From Paenibacillus senegalensis JC66 (lineage in GTDB: Bacteria; Bacillota; Bacilli; Paenibacillales; NBRC-103111): a stretch of DNA of 54,979 nt. Location of the stretch: NCBI RefSeq assembly GCF_000285515.1, contig NZ_HE610957.1, positions 226,726 to 281,704 on the forward strand, given 5' to 3'. Both the position numbers and the translations under genes were made by a program. The notes below the pieces were generated by a model. That model did not search any database. It saw only the letters and a program-made list of their open reading frames with translations, and was not told the DNA's origin. Shown piece after piece: positions 25,976-35,900 of this stretch; position 1 is the first letter of the stretch, and the number at the start of each line of letters is the position of its first letter.

Positions 25976-26773
25976 GTGATTGAACCCGTTGCGATTTATT
26001 TCGAGCACTGCGAGCCCGGATGGCATGTCCCTTCCGCCCCGGCGGATCACCATATCTTACTGCTCCTTACTTCCGGAGAAATCGTGTACCGCTTGGGGGA
26101 CAATACTCGCATCACTTTGCAAAAAGGTGATATGCTGTTCATCCCCGAAGGCACGATGCGGTCGGCGGTCAATGCCAGCGGCCAATCTCATGACATGTAC
26201 GCCGCGCATTTCCACTATGAAGGGGATGGCGAAGGTTTGCCGCTGTTAAAGGAGCCTCAGACTCTTTTGGGCACACTGATTAACGCGGACTATATGAGAC
26301 ACCGCTTCTCCCTGCTCACCCAGCATTGGCTTCGCAAGTCCCTTTATACACGGACGCTCTGTCACGCCATGATGCTGGAGATGCTGGCCATCCTTTATGA
26401 GGATGCGAGACGGAACTCTGCCCCAGGCAAATCCCATGGAATCGTTATACAGCTGCAGCAGTACATTCTGGAGCATTACCGGGAGAACATAACCGTCCAG
26501 GATTTAGCCGATCATGTCGCATTAACTCCCAACTACATCAGCAGCCTATTCCGGCAAGCAACAGGCGTCACCGTAACGGAATACATTCAGCAAATTCGCG
26601 TATCGGCCGCCTGTGACCTCTTGACCGGGTCCCAAATGAATGTCAGCGAGATATCGGATTACCTCGGTTTTTGCGAACCGTCTTATTTCAACAAAGTATT
26701 CAAGAAAATCACCGGCCTCCCGCCATCCATCTACGTTAAGGAAAAGCCGCGAATATGGGTGAAAGCGAAATAA
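25976..26773 (+). CDS. AraC family transcriptional regulator with cupin sensor domain
   Basis: 265 residues. An N-terminal cupin barrel ([42 protein letters not shown]) binds the inducer. The C-terminal 100 residues hold two helix-turn-helix motifs ([27 protein letters not shown] and [26 protein letters not shown]). The open frame continues upstream to 25889, but a near-consensus promoter lies inside that stretch. AGGAGGG at 25958 precedes GTG 25976 by 11 nt, so I start it there. It is divergent from the isomerase operon and convergent with the DUF4038 gene, so it probably controls the intracellular sugar-processing genes. Confidence 0.9.
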   Translation: MIEPVAIYFEHCEPGWHVPSAPADHHILLLLTSGEIVYRLGDNTRITLQKGDMLFIPEGTMRSAVNASGQSHDMYAAHFHYEGDGEGLPLLKEPQTLLGTLINADYMRHRFSLLTQHWLRKSLYTRTLCHAMMLEMLAILYEDARRNSAPGKSHGIVIQLQQYILEHYRENITVQDLADHVALTPNYISSLFRQATGVTVTEYIQQIRVSAACDLLTGSQMNVSEISDYLGFCEPSYFNKVFKKITGLPPSIYVKEKPRIWVKAK

Positions 26774-26854
26774 CAGCGTATCCCCAGCTCTCGCACTCTC
26801 TCTGCCTGCATGGTAAGCCGAAGACTCACGAAGCTAACCTTGCATACTTATGCT

Positions 26855-28195
26855 TTATTCGCTTTTCAAGAAAAGCACCCAGTCGTTTCCTCTCCCGCTT
26901 GATGGGGCTGTAAAGGTGACGATCCCAAGATTGTCAAAAAAACCGAGCTCACTCCACATTCCATTCGCCGGTTTGAACCAGGAAGCCCTAACCTTGCTCC
27001 CGGCGATTCGCCCCATCACGACATGGACGAATAAACCATTGGGGCAGTAAATCATCGCATACGTTTCACCCCGTGTCGCCACCCTATAATTTGAGCCTTT
27101 GAAATTATCGGCGATCAGCCCCTGATCAGGGATGCGGCTGAGCGGATCCTCCAAGGCTTCCATTAATGCCCTGAGATGCTGCATTTGGTTCGCTCCGGGA
27201 CGATCGAGTGCTGCTTTCCAATCCATGATAAAAAACGTCCCCGGCCCCGTCATCTCGAACGAACCGTACATACCGTCACTCATTGCCCAGACGGATTGAT
27301 GCCCATACGTATGTCCGCAGGCTCCGGCAAACACTGCATAGTAAGCCGCTGTTCTCACATCAGTCTCATCAAAATAGCCGCGCTCACATTGAAAGCCGCG
27401 GGGGAAATCTTCGTAACACGGCTCCGAGTCCAGCACTGGTTTAACAGGAAGGCGTGCGTAATCTTCCTTAATCAGCCTGTAATTATCGCGTACACCGTCC
27501 CCATGACCGGATTGTGTCATGTTGAAATCCAACCAGTCTTCCTCATGCAAATGATATGAAGAGGACGTAGAGCCTTTCGGATGGAAGGTCATCAGATGTG
27601 CCGCTCCTCCCCCCTTCTTCAACCCGTCAGCTAGGGCCTGGATAATGGCAAAATGGCGGCGATTTTGAAGCGGCCGGTCACCTCCAAGCACCCAGATCAG
27701 ATTGCTGTCATTCTTGTAGCGCTCCCCAAGCCACCGCCCATAGCTGTAGGCATTGTCTTCAGTAAAGATTTCCGGCCCTCTGCCGGACAGCTGGTTGAAC
27801 TTGTCGCCCCAGGTCGGCAGAAGAGCAATATACAAACCTAGAGAAGAGGCCTTGCGGATAATATGATCGACATGATCCCAGTAGGAGTACCCCTCATCCG
27901 TGTCGGGAAGCGCCGGATCGAAGCGGCCGTGTTCATTTCTTTTGAGCGGCCTTCTCCCGTAATAATTCCCTGAACGCACACCGTCCGGCTCGGCCAAGAC
28001 AACGGCCTGGATCACATTGAACCTTTGCTCTGCCCTTTTCTTGAGATACAGCTCAGCGTCCTCCCGGCTCAGCTTGTGAAATAAGTTCCAGGCTGTATCA
28101 CCCAGCCAAAAAAACGGCGTCCCGTCCTCCCGGATCAGAAAACGCCTGTTTTCGCTAACCCGAAGTCTCTGCAATCGTCTGTTCTCAGCCTTCAT
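26855..28195 (-). CDS. DUF4038/GH140-like glycoside hydrolase
   Basis: 446 residues. The sequence begins with the family signature FLIREDGTPFFWLGDTAWNLFHKL and continues as a TIM barrel. It has an Asp173 in WVLGGDRP and a Glu258 in VLDSEPCYEDFP, at the positions of the acid/base and nucleophile in apiosidase-type GH140 enzymes. A C-terminal beta domain (YRVATRGETYAMIYCPNG, VRASWFKPANGMW) matches the usual collagen-binding-like module. No signal peptide, so cytoplasmic. Substrate unknown; the family includes enzymes acting on branched sugars of plant and microbial polymers. GGGGAG precedes the ATG. Its upstream region carries a 12-bp palindrome. Confidence 0.85.
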   Translation of the reverse strand: MKAENRRLQRLRVSENRRFLIREDGTPFFWLGDTAWNLFHKLSREDAELYLKKRAEQRFNVIQAVVLAEPDGVRSGNYYGRRPLKRNEHGRFDPALPDTDEGYSYWDHVDHIIRKASSLGLYIALLPTWGDKFNQLSGRGPEIFTEDNAYSYGRWLGERYKNDSNLIWVLGGDRPLQNRRHFAIIQALADGLKKGGGAAHLMTFHPKGSTSSSYHLHEEDWLDFNMTQSGHGDGVRDNYRLIKEDYARLPVKPVLDSEPCYEDFPRGFQCERGYFDETDVRTAAYYAVFAGACGHTYGHQSVWAMSDGMYGSFEMTGPGTFFIMDWKAALDRPGANQMQHLRALMEALEDPLSRIPDQGLIADNFKGSNYRVATRGETYAMIYCPNGLFVHVVMGRIAGSKVRASWFKPANGMWSELGFFDNLGIVTFTAPSSGRGNDWVLFLKSE

Positions 28196-28223
28196 AACAC
28201 TCCCCCTGTACGAACCCTTTTTT

Positions 28224-28235
28224 TGAACCGGTTCA
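28224..28235. promoter_or_regulatory. Palindromic operator-like site upstream of the DUF4038 gene
   Basis: TGAACCGGTTCA is a perfect 12-bp palindrome with a central CG, like LacI/GalR-family operators. It lies 29 bp upstream of the DUF4038 start on the minus strand. Confidence 0.4.
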
Positions 28236-28447
28236 CGCTTTAAGCTTAATCCTCAGTCCTTCCGCTAGCCATGAACGCAGCTATAAATTTCAGGAAAATT
28301 CTACGATCCGGGGATCAGGAAGTTCATAGTCGTTAAAAACGGGCAACAAAGTAAAAAACGTCTTATATTCCGCCGGGAGGTTCACGATTAAAATAGGGAT
28401 AATGCTTTTTTCAACTGCTCAAGACTTATTAAGGAGGGGATTGATCC

Positions 28448-28777
28448 ATGAAGCAGCCAGAGCCCCCTTTGCCGCCCGCCTATGTGTACCTGCCTACCGG
28501 ATCGACAGCGGTCAGCAACCCGTTGGACATGTACGGATATTCCCGCTGCCGGGTCTATGTGCAGCCGGCTTCTCTGCCTTCTTCAATCGATGTAGTCGTG
28601 AAGGGAGCACCTAATGAAGACGGGCCCTTTGCTGATGAGCTTGGAGCGGAGGCCAGAAGGATAGGAATTTCAAGTGAAACATCCTATGTCCTACAGGATA
28701 TATCCCGCTTTCTGCGAATAGAGGCAGAAAATTTTACAGGAAGTTGGACAATATGGGTTGTACCCATCTATACCTGA
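28448..28777 (+). CDS. Hypothetical protein, 109 residues
   Basis: The ATG follows AAGGAGGGG with 9 nt spacing, so translation is likely. The sequence starts with a Pro-rich stretch (KQPEPPLPPAYVYLPTG), then alternating hydrophobic and polar residues typical of a beta-sandwich (YSRCRVYVQPASLPSSIDVVV) and ends FTGSWTIWVVPIYT. No signal peptide or transmembrane segment. Its stop lies 12 nt before the SGNH esterase start, so the two are cotranscribed. The C-terminal half resembles a compact beta-sandwich accessory domain, but I do not recognise the family. Confidence 0.72.
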   Translation: MKQPEPPLPPAYVYLPTGSTAVSNPLDMYGYSRCRVYVQPASLPSSIDVVVKGAPNEDGPFADELGAEARRIGISSETSYVLQDISRFLRIEAENFTGSWTIWVVPIYT

Positions 28778-28789
28778 GAGAGGGTGATC

Positions 28790-29731
28790 ATGGTAAAACT
28801 GAAAGTAGAAGATGGAGCGTGTACTTACACAGGCAGCTGGGTAGTCCAGCATACGGAAAGCGCCAGCTTGCACAGCAGGCATGACTCGGATGGAGAAGCT
28901 GAAACTGGCGCTTCTGCTTCTTGGGGCGGATATATTAGAGGGGTTGAAATTTATGCTTCCAAAGGGGCGGATTTCGGTAAAGCCGATGTCTACCTCGACG
29001 GCATTCTTCATGGTGAAATTGATTATTTCAGCGCATCAGAACAGCATAACGTGCTTGTCTATACGATAACAGGACTTGCAGCAGGCTATCATTCCATCTC
29101 CATTCACAAGCAAGTGGCCCGGGGGCGTTCTTCGGCTGCCGGCCGAATTAATCTTGATTACCTGTTGGCTGATTTTGTTCATCCGAATAGGGATGCTATA
29201 CGGAACATCGTCTGTATAGGCGACTCGATAACGTTCGGGGCCAACGTATCACCAAGACCAGCTCAGTTATATGGCCGCAAGCTGCAGCAAATGCTCTCCA
29301 TTCCGGTTAGCATTCACGGATTATCCGGCGCGTCAATCCGAACCATCACTAGCATCATAGACGCAGTCGTTGTTCCCCGCAGACCTGAATTAATCCTGTG
29401 GCTCGCAGGGATGAACGATTCTCATCCCCGTGCAGATCTGGAGCGGGGAATCGACCGCATACAGGAACTGCTTCCAACTGCCGGGATCATCGCCTCCACG
29501 ATCCAGTACAATACTTACTACACTGCGGAGCAAAATTCCGCAAAGGTGAATGAAGTGAGGACAGCCTGCCAGAATAAAGGGATTCCATGCGTAAACTTGT
29601 ACGCAGCTACGTTCGGCAACTCCTATATCCATACACCCGAGGGTACTGTCCACCCGAATGGGGACGGGCATAATTTGATTGCGAATCTGTTTTATAATGA
29701 AATCATCACGCACTTGCGGAGATTATCTTGA
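28790..29731 (+). CDS. SGNH hydrolase with N-terminal jelly-roll domain (CE2-like)
   Basis: 313 residues. An N-terminal beta-sandwich (about 1-135, TYTGSWVVQHTESASL, VDVYLDG-like strands) precedes an SGNH domain. The block I Ser is in VCIGDSITFG (Ser146), block III Asn209 is in LAGMNDSHP, and the block V His288 is in GTVHPNGDGH. The usual Asp three residues before that His is replaced by Gly285, which fits esterases that use a Ser-His dyad such as family CE2. It probably removes acetyl or other ester groups from imported sugars. No signal peptide. I start at ATG 28790 after GAGAGAGGG; a GTG two codons earlier is possible. It is in an operon with the 109-residue protein. Confidence 0.87.
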   Translation: MVKLKVEDGACTYTGSWVVQHTESASLHSRHDSDGEAETGASASWGGYIRGVEIYASKGADFGKADVYLDGILHGEIDYFSASEQHNVLVYTITGLAAGYHSISIHKQVARGRSSAAGRINLDYLLADFVHPNRDAIRNIVCIGDSITFGANVSPRPAQLYGRKLQQMLSIPVSIHGLSGASIRTITSIIDAVVVPRRPELILWLAGMNDSHPRADLERGIDRIQELLPTAGIIASTIQYNTYYTAEQNSAKVNEVRTACQNKGIPCVNLYAATFGNSYIHTPEGTVHPNGDGHNLIANLFYNEIITHLRRLS

Positions 29732-29901
29732 ATCACACAGCAGCTCTTGTCCATATCCATATGTAGCATTTCTCAAGATATTCGGTTTGGTTGTTTGCGG
29801 AATTACCCCCGTTTCGATTTTTTCGATCAATTTTTACTGATCAGCAGCTTCTTTTGTTAGGGCAAGCTGGGGGCAAATCGACTAGTAAAGGGAGAAGGAT
29901 T

Positions 29902-32451
29902 ATGAAACCAAAACAACTGGTGTTAAATGACTGGAAGTTTAAAGCTTGTGATGAACTTGATTGGATGCCGGCGCGGGTTCCCGGGTGTGTTCATACCGAC
30001 CTGTTCAGGAATGGAAAAATCCCCGATCCCTTCTATGGAACTAACGAGCATGACCTGCAGTGGATTGACAAGAAAAACTGGGAATATGAAACTGTATTTA
30101 CACTTCCACGGGATATGATGGCACTGGATGAGCTTGAGCTCGTATTCGACGGACTGGATACATATGCGGATATTTATGTGAATGGCAAGATGACTCTATC
30201 AGCAGACAATATGTTCCGCACTTGGCGGATTAATCTGAAAAAAGAACGCATCCGCTCGGGAGAGAATCATATACGGATCCTGTTCCGTTCTCCAATTCAG
30301 GAGGATCTCCCAAAGCTGGAAAAGCTCGGCCATTCACTTCCTGCTGCCAATGACCAATCAGCCCTGGGGGGACTTGGTGATCGAAAGGTCAGTGTATTCG
30401 CTAGAAAAGCACCGTATCATTACGGCTGGGACTGGGGACCGCGGTTTGTCACAAGCGGAATATGGCGCGAATGCCGAATCGAAGGCTGGTCCGGAGCCAG
30501 AATTAAAGATCTGTTTATCCGCCAGGACAAAGTCACGCCCGCGTTCGCCCAATTGACGGCGGTCTTCCATATTGAAGCAGATCAATCGCTTGCTGCCACT
30601 CTTTCATTGAGTACGGCAGGACAGCACTGGGAGATTGAAGCTGCCATTGCGCCAGGAAATCAAATTGTTGAGCTGGCGCTGCACATCGACCGCCCGAAGC
30701 TTTGGTGGTCCCGTGGTTTAGGCGAACCGAACCTGTACGAATTCCACGCTGAATTGACGGCTGGTTCGAGCCCGCTCGCAAAGGCTTCAGTACGCACCGG
30801 TCTACGCAGCGTCAGGCTTGTCAGGAATCCCGATGAAGCCGGCACCTCCTTTTTTCTTGAACTCAACGGTGTGCCTGTCTTCGCCAAGGGAGCTAACCAT
30901 ATCCCGAACGACAGCTTTCTCCCTGAAGTAACGGAAGAGCGTTACCGCCATGAGATTGCATCAGCTGCAGAGGCCAATATGAACATGCTTCGTGTTTGGG
31001 GCGGGGGGATTTATGAAGCCGACGTGTTCTATGACTTGTGTGATGAGCACGGGATTATGGTTTGGCAGGACTTTATGTTCTCTTGCAGTATGTATCCGGG
31101 TGATGATGAGTTCCTGGAGAATGTTCGCCTAGAAGCACAGGAAAATGTAGTTCGTTTAAGAAATCACCCGAGTGTTGTACTCTGGTGCGGCAATAATGAA
31201 ATCGACCTTGCGTGGGCGCATTATAATGAAAATGCTGGATGGGGCTGGAAAAAAGCATTTAATGCGGAGCTGCGGGAAAAGATTTGGGCCGATTACGAGG
31301 CGATCTTCCATAGCCTGCTGCCCGATGCGGTCTCCAGCTTGGCGCCAGGCGCCGAATATTGGCCTTCCTCCCCTTTGGTATCGCTTAGCCGGGATGAGCA
31401 TCAGCACGCCAATCCCCGCCGGACCAGTGGAGATATCCATTATTGGGGAGTTTGGCACAATAAGGAGCCATTTGAACAATATAACGTATATGTCGGTAGG
31501 TTTATGAGCGAATACGGCTTCCAATCCTTCCCTGAGCCGAAGACAGTCGGAACCTTTGCTGACAAAAGCGATTGGTCACTGGAGTCCAAGGTGATGACGG
31601 CTCATCAGAAGCATGGAAACGGCAACGCATTGATCCTGCATTATATGGAGCAATATACAAAAACCCCAAAGGATTTCGAATCGTTCTTGTACGTAAGTCA
31701 ATTCCAGCAAGCCGAAGCCATCCAAACCGCTATTGAAGCACATCGCCGCCGCAAGCCTTATTGTATGGGCTCCCTATATTGGCAGATGAACGACTGCTGG
31801 CCTGTCGCCTCCTGGTCCGGCATCGACTACTTCGGTCGCTGGAAGGCCCTTCATTATATAGTCAAACGCAGCTTTCGGGACGTCAGCCTCGCTATAGCGC
31901 AGCAGAATGATACCCTTGCCGTCCATCTCATCTCGGACGTACAGGCTCCAGTAGAAGGTACCCTTTGCATCCGGCTGTATAGCTTTGAGGGTGAAGTATT
32001 ATGTACAGCTTCCCTTCCCGTGAATAGCGATATTCAGGCAGCGGATATCCTATACCAAACTACGGTCAGTGATCTTCTTGGACATCACGATCCGGCAGCC
32101 GTTGTTTTCCGGGCCGAGCTAAAGCAGAATGGGAAAGTCATAGATAGCAAGGACCACTTGTTTGTAAAAGATAAGGAGCTTCAATTGCAGGCTCCTGCTC
32201 TTACCATAACAGCGATCCCCGGGAGCGGAGGCTCCGCCTTTACGGTGGACAGCAGCGTCTTTGCCCGTCAGGTTTGGCTGTCTAGTGAAACTGAAGGCAT
32301 TTTTAGCGACAATTGCTTCAATCTCGTTCCAGGCATTCCGCAGACCGTCACTTTCTTAAGCCGTCCATCAGGTAAAAGCGTCTTTCGCCCAGCATCTCCG
32401 GGCAGCATAACCGCTATTTCATTGGCTGACTGTGTCCAACTTCAGATGTAG
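29902..32451 (+). CDS. Glycoside hydrolase family 2, beta-mannosidase-like
   Basis: 849 residues. The opening LNDWKFKACDELDWMPARVPGCVHTDLFRNGKIPDPFYG, with NEHDLQWI, is diagnostic of GH2 beta-mannosidases. The acid/base Glu433 lies in VVLWCGNNEID and the nucleophile Glu537 in RFMSEYGFQSFPE. DWGPRF and WQMNDCWPVASWS complete the active-site motifs. It removes non-reducing beta-mannose from oligosaccharides in the cytoplasm, as no signal peptide is present. ATG 29902 has GGGAGAAGG upstream; the frame is open 37 codons further but without a ribosome site. It follows the esterase by 170 bp and ends in a clear terminator. Confidence 0.93.
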   Translation: MKPKQLVLNDWKFKACDELDWMPARVPGCVHTDLFRNGKIPDPFYGTNEHDLQWIDKKNWEYETVFTLPRDMMALDELELVFDGLDTYADIYVNGKMTLSADNMFRTWRINLKKERIRSGENHIRILFRSPIQEDLPKLEKLGHSLPAANDQSALGGLGDRKVSVFARKAPYHYGWDWGPRFVTSGIWRECRIEGWSGARIKDLFIRQDKVTPAFAQLTAVFHIEADQSLAATLSLSTAGQHWEIEAAIAPGNQIVELALHIDRPKLWWSRGLGEPNLYEFHAELTAGSSPLAKASVRTGLRSVRLVRNPDEAGTSFFLELNGVPVFAKGANHIPNDSFLPEVTEERYRHEIASAAEANMNMLRVWGGGIYEADVFYDLCDEHGIMVWQDFMFSCSMYPGDDEFLENVRLEAQENVVRLRNHPSVVLWCGNNEIDLAWAHYNENAGWGWKKAFNAELREKIWADYEAIFHSLLPDAVSSLAPGAEYWPSSPLVSLSRDEHQHANPRRTSGDIHYWGVWHNKEPFEQYNVYVGRFMSEYGFQSFPEPKTVGTFADKSDWSLESKVMTAHQKHGNGNALILHYMEQYTKTPKDFESFLYVSQFQQAEAIQTAIEAHRRRKPYCMGSLYWQMNDCWPVASWSGIDYFGRWKALHYIVKRSFRDVSLAIAQQNDTLAVHLISDVQAPVEGTLCIRLYSFEGEVLCTASLPVNSDIQAADILYQTTVSDLLGHHDPAAVVFRAELKQNGKVIDSKDHLFVKDKELQLQAPALTITAIPGSGGSAFTVDSSVFARQVWLSSETEGIFSDNCFNLVPGIPQTVTFLSRPSGKSVFRPASPGSITAISLADCVQLQM

Positions 32452-32501
32452 CTTGTCGGTTTGGGAAGGTGTAGGTTTAGCTATCCAGAAAGTCCGCAAA
32501 T

Positions 32502-32540
32502 AAAAGTTGGGCGGAAAACATAATTTCCGTCCAACTTTTT
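32502..32540 (+). terminator. Rho-independent terminator after the beta-mannosidase gene
   Basis: AAAAGTTGG and CGGAAA pair with TTTCCG and CCAACTTTT around one mismatch and a short loop. A T run follows directly. Confidence 0.88.
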
Positions 32541-32585
32541 TGTCATGTTGTTTTTGTCATGTTGTTTTTATCATGTTGTTTTTAT
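32536..32585. repeat. Short 14-bp direct repeat, three copies
   Basis: TTTTTGTCATGTTG occurs twice and TTTTTATCATGTTG once in direct tandem, starting inside the terminator T run. It probably arose by replication slippage. Confidence 0.75.
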
Positions 32586-32846
32586 ACGAAATTTCGTCTA
32601 GAACATTGGCTGCAGTTCCTTAATAGCTTAAAGCCCTTGCATTTGTACGATTTGTCATACAAATCTCGGGTAATCGCCCTTCAATCCCCTGCATTTGTAC
32701 GATTTTTCATACAAATATTGGGCAATGGCCCTTCAATCCCCTGTATTTGTACGACGTTTCATACAAATCTCCGGTATTCGCACTTCACCCCTATGCATTT
32801 ATACGACATTTCGTACAAAACGCAGGCAACAAGCCCGCGCAGCCCT
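32575..32846. repeat. 52-bp tandem repeat array of hairpin-forming units
   Basis: Four units start at 32639, 32691, 32743 and 32795, exactly 52 bp apart. A degenerate fifth lies at about 32578. Each begins with GCATTTGTACGA, contains TCATACAAAT completing an ATTTGTA/TACAAAT stem, and ends CCCTTCAATCCCCT or a variant. Stem bases are kept better than the rest, so the hairpin may be what is conserved. No spacer diversity, so this is not CRISPR. Confidence 0.85.
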
Positions 32847-32920
32847 CGAAACCTGCGTACCCGCCAACCTTGGCTATTTTCATGCTGGAGTTGTGCCTCA
32901 GAATTCAATGGCATGACTGT

Positions 32921-35900
32921 TCAAGATTCTTCTATTAGATCTCCTTCAAGATCCCCCTCTAGCTCCAGCATCCTTTGCCGAAGTTTGTTTAGGGCGTCTT
33001 CTCCGGGCTGCCAATACCCCCGCTGATAGCTTTCAAGCAAAGACTCAATCATGGCATGGTAAGCCCAGCGGTTGTTTTCTTTCATCTGCCTGCTTCTCCG
33101 CTCGTCTTCAACATAAACCTCGTGAAGCTCACCGAACACCCACGGCTCCACTTTCCCGGTCGTGGCCGCAAGTCCAAGCACATATTCAAAACGGCGGGCA
33201 ATTGTTTGTGTGCCGTGAAAGGGATGCTGCAGCAAAGCATCGATCCATTTCGGGTTGGTCAGCCGCGTGCGCACTCCTCGGGCAATGGCATGCTCTGCCG
33301 ATTCTTGCTTAATCTGCTCGCCAGTCGTATCGGTAATGTAACTATCTGCCGGACTTCCCTTTGCCAGTTCCACTGATTTGGACAAGCCCCCGAAATATTC
33401 GTAATAATGGTCGGAATCCGTTACTTCATATTCATGGCTGCTGCGAATTTGCGATACGATATCCACAGCCTGGAGATGGGAGCGAAAAAGCTTCGGTTCC
33501 GCACGCCTTTGTCCTGACAGGCTGTACAGATGATGTTGGCTTTCAGCATAAGCGCGGGCAAGCTCGCCTTCTTCCTGCCAGTTTTTGGTCTCGATCAGCT
33601 TGGTTACCGTCGTCCCGTATTGTCCCTCGGCCGGTCCGAAAAATCTGGCGCTCGCCAAATCGGCAATAAGCTCAGAATCATAGCCGTCCGAGTGCAGCCA
33701 CTCGCTCACCTTCCGGGTATGCGCCCTGAACCGATTCTGTTCATCAGGCTCATCCAGCTCGGATACTTTGCGAAAAAGCTGGTTCAGTTCATCCAGCAGG
33801 TTCGGAAACATGTCGCGGAAAATGCCGGTAATGTGCACAACAACATTGAGCCGGGGCCTGCCTAATTCCCGGAGCGGAATGATCTCATAGTCGCTTCGAA
33901 ATGAACCTTTTCTCTCCCCGGTCCTTACCCCGAGATAATGCAGGATCTGCCCGATTGTTTCTCCCTGTGTCCGGGAAGTTTCCAAGCCCCACAAGACGAC
34001 CGCGGTTGTATCGGGGTATTTTCCATGCTGTTTCCGATAATGATCGATTGATAGCTCCGCAACCCTGGCGCCGCGTTCCATCGCTGTCGGACTTGGGACT
34101 GAACGCGGATCAAATGCATATAAATTGCGTCCGGACGGCAGCACTTCAGGACTTCTCAGCACATCGCCAGCCAGCCCTGCCGGAACATATTTTCCTTCCA
34201 ACGCTTGCATAAAGCCTGTCCTTTCGTAATTGTCCGTGACACTTTGATAAACCTCGAGACCATAGTTTAACGCACGAATGAGCTCGGATTGCCATGCCGG
34301 AGATTCTTGCTGGTACTTGTCCGGAATGCTTTTGGTTCGTAAATAGTCGTTGATAAGCATTTCTGCCTCATGGTCTAAATTGGCAAGTATTCTGGAATTA
34401 TTGCCATTATTTGTTCCCAGCTCTTCGCGCATTCCGTGGTGTTCCGCCAACAGCCCGTGCAGCGAGCGAATATTTCCCCGTTCATGCCGCAGGACATGGC
34501 GCATGTGCTGTGCAGCATCTTCATGAGATAATGCCTCTCCTAGCACATGCAGGCCTCCGGGGATTAGGGAGCGTTTCATTCGATAAAGCTCTTCTTCCAA
34601 CTCGTCCGGGTCATTGCCGGGTACATGCAGGCTTTTCGCACATTCTTGCACCTTCTGCAGCAGCTCGGCGGCTCGCCCGGGATCAAACTGCTCCGCCTCA
34701 CGAAATTCGTGCAGCAGCCTCTCCAGATCAGTCCACTCGCCGTACAGCTCTGCCTCGACAAACGGTGGCGCCTGGTATCCGACCAAGACAGCATGGCTTC
34801 GGCGTTTGGCAATCATCGCTTCAGAAGGATTGCCTACATAATAATAGTACAGATGCGGAACGTCCCCAATGAACTGATCCGGGATACATTCCCCGGACAT
34901 TCCAGTTTCTTTCCCCGGTAAAAATTCAAGGGTGCCGTGTGTCCCTACATGAACGACCGCATCGGCCTCCCAATGGTCATGGATCCATTCATAAAACGCC
35001 GAATACTGGTGGGTTGGCGGAAGCGATTTGTCATGGACAAGGCTTTGCTGGTTTTCATGAACTCCCCGGGTGGGCTGCAAGCCGATAAATACGTTGCCAT
35101 TTATGATTCCCGGTATTAGAAAGGCGCCGTCTTCTACCATGATCTCACCGGGCGGCTCTCCCCATCGCTTTATCGCATCACGTCCCCATTCCTTGTTGCG
35201 CAGCTTCCCGAAGAATGCAGGATCGAGGTGGCAGATGAGCGCATTCGCTCCTTCGCCCGCCCATTGCGAGGTGTTCACTACACCCTGCTCAACAAAACGG
35301 GCTTGCAGCTCGGCCGCCGTCATTTCCGTGACATCATAGCCCTCCTGCTTGAGCCAGGTAAGCATACGAGCCAAGGAGGCAAAAGTATCCAGGAACGTGC
35401 CGCCGAACACGTTCGCTTCTCCGGGAGGGTAATTATAGCCGATCAGCGCGAGCTTTTTGTCCGCATTGGCTTTTCGCTGCAGAACGAGCCAATTTCGGAT
35501 GCGCTGGACCAAGCGCTCGATTCTTCCGGGTAAAGCGACCATCTTATACAAAGCAACTTGCAGCAGCGGATCTTCCCCTTCCCGATGCATGGCAGCTATT
35601 GGATATGTCTCAATACTTCCATCCATTTCCGGAAGAACCACCTGCACCATCAGCTGCGCTGGAGCAAGCCCTTTGGACGATTCCCTGTATTCCTCCTCCG
35701 TCATCGTGGATAAAAAGAAGGGGTGAAGCACAGGTGCTTGCAAGCGTTGAAGCAGCTGTGTAAAGCTGTTATCCGCAAAGGCCGCCGGGCCGCTTCCAAG
35801 ACGAAAGGGCAGGAAATTAACAAGCAAATGGACGTGCTGATGATCGAACAATAAGCGCTCCAGCCTGTCTTTCGAAATGTTCATGACAGAAGGAAAGGCA

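Noticed and set aside
32639-32846. CRISPR array
   Set aside because: Units are contiguous 52-bp repeats with no unique spacers and no cas genes.
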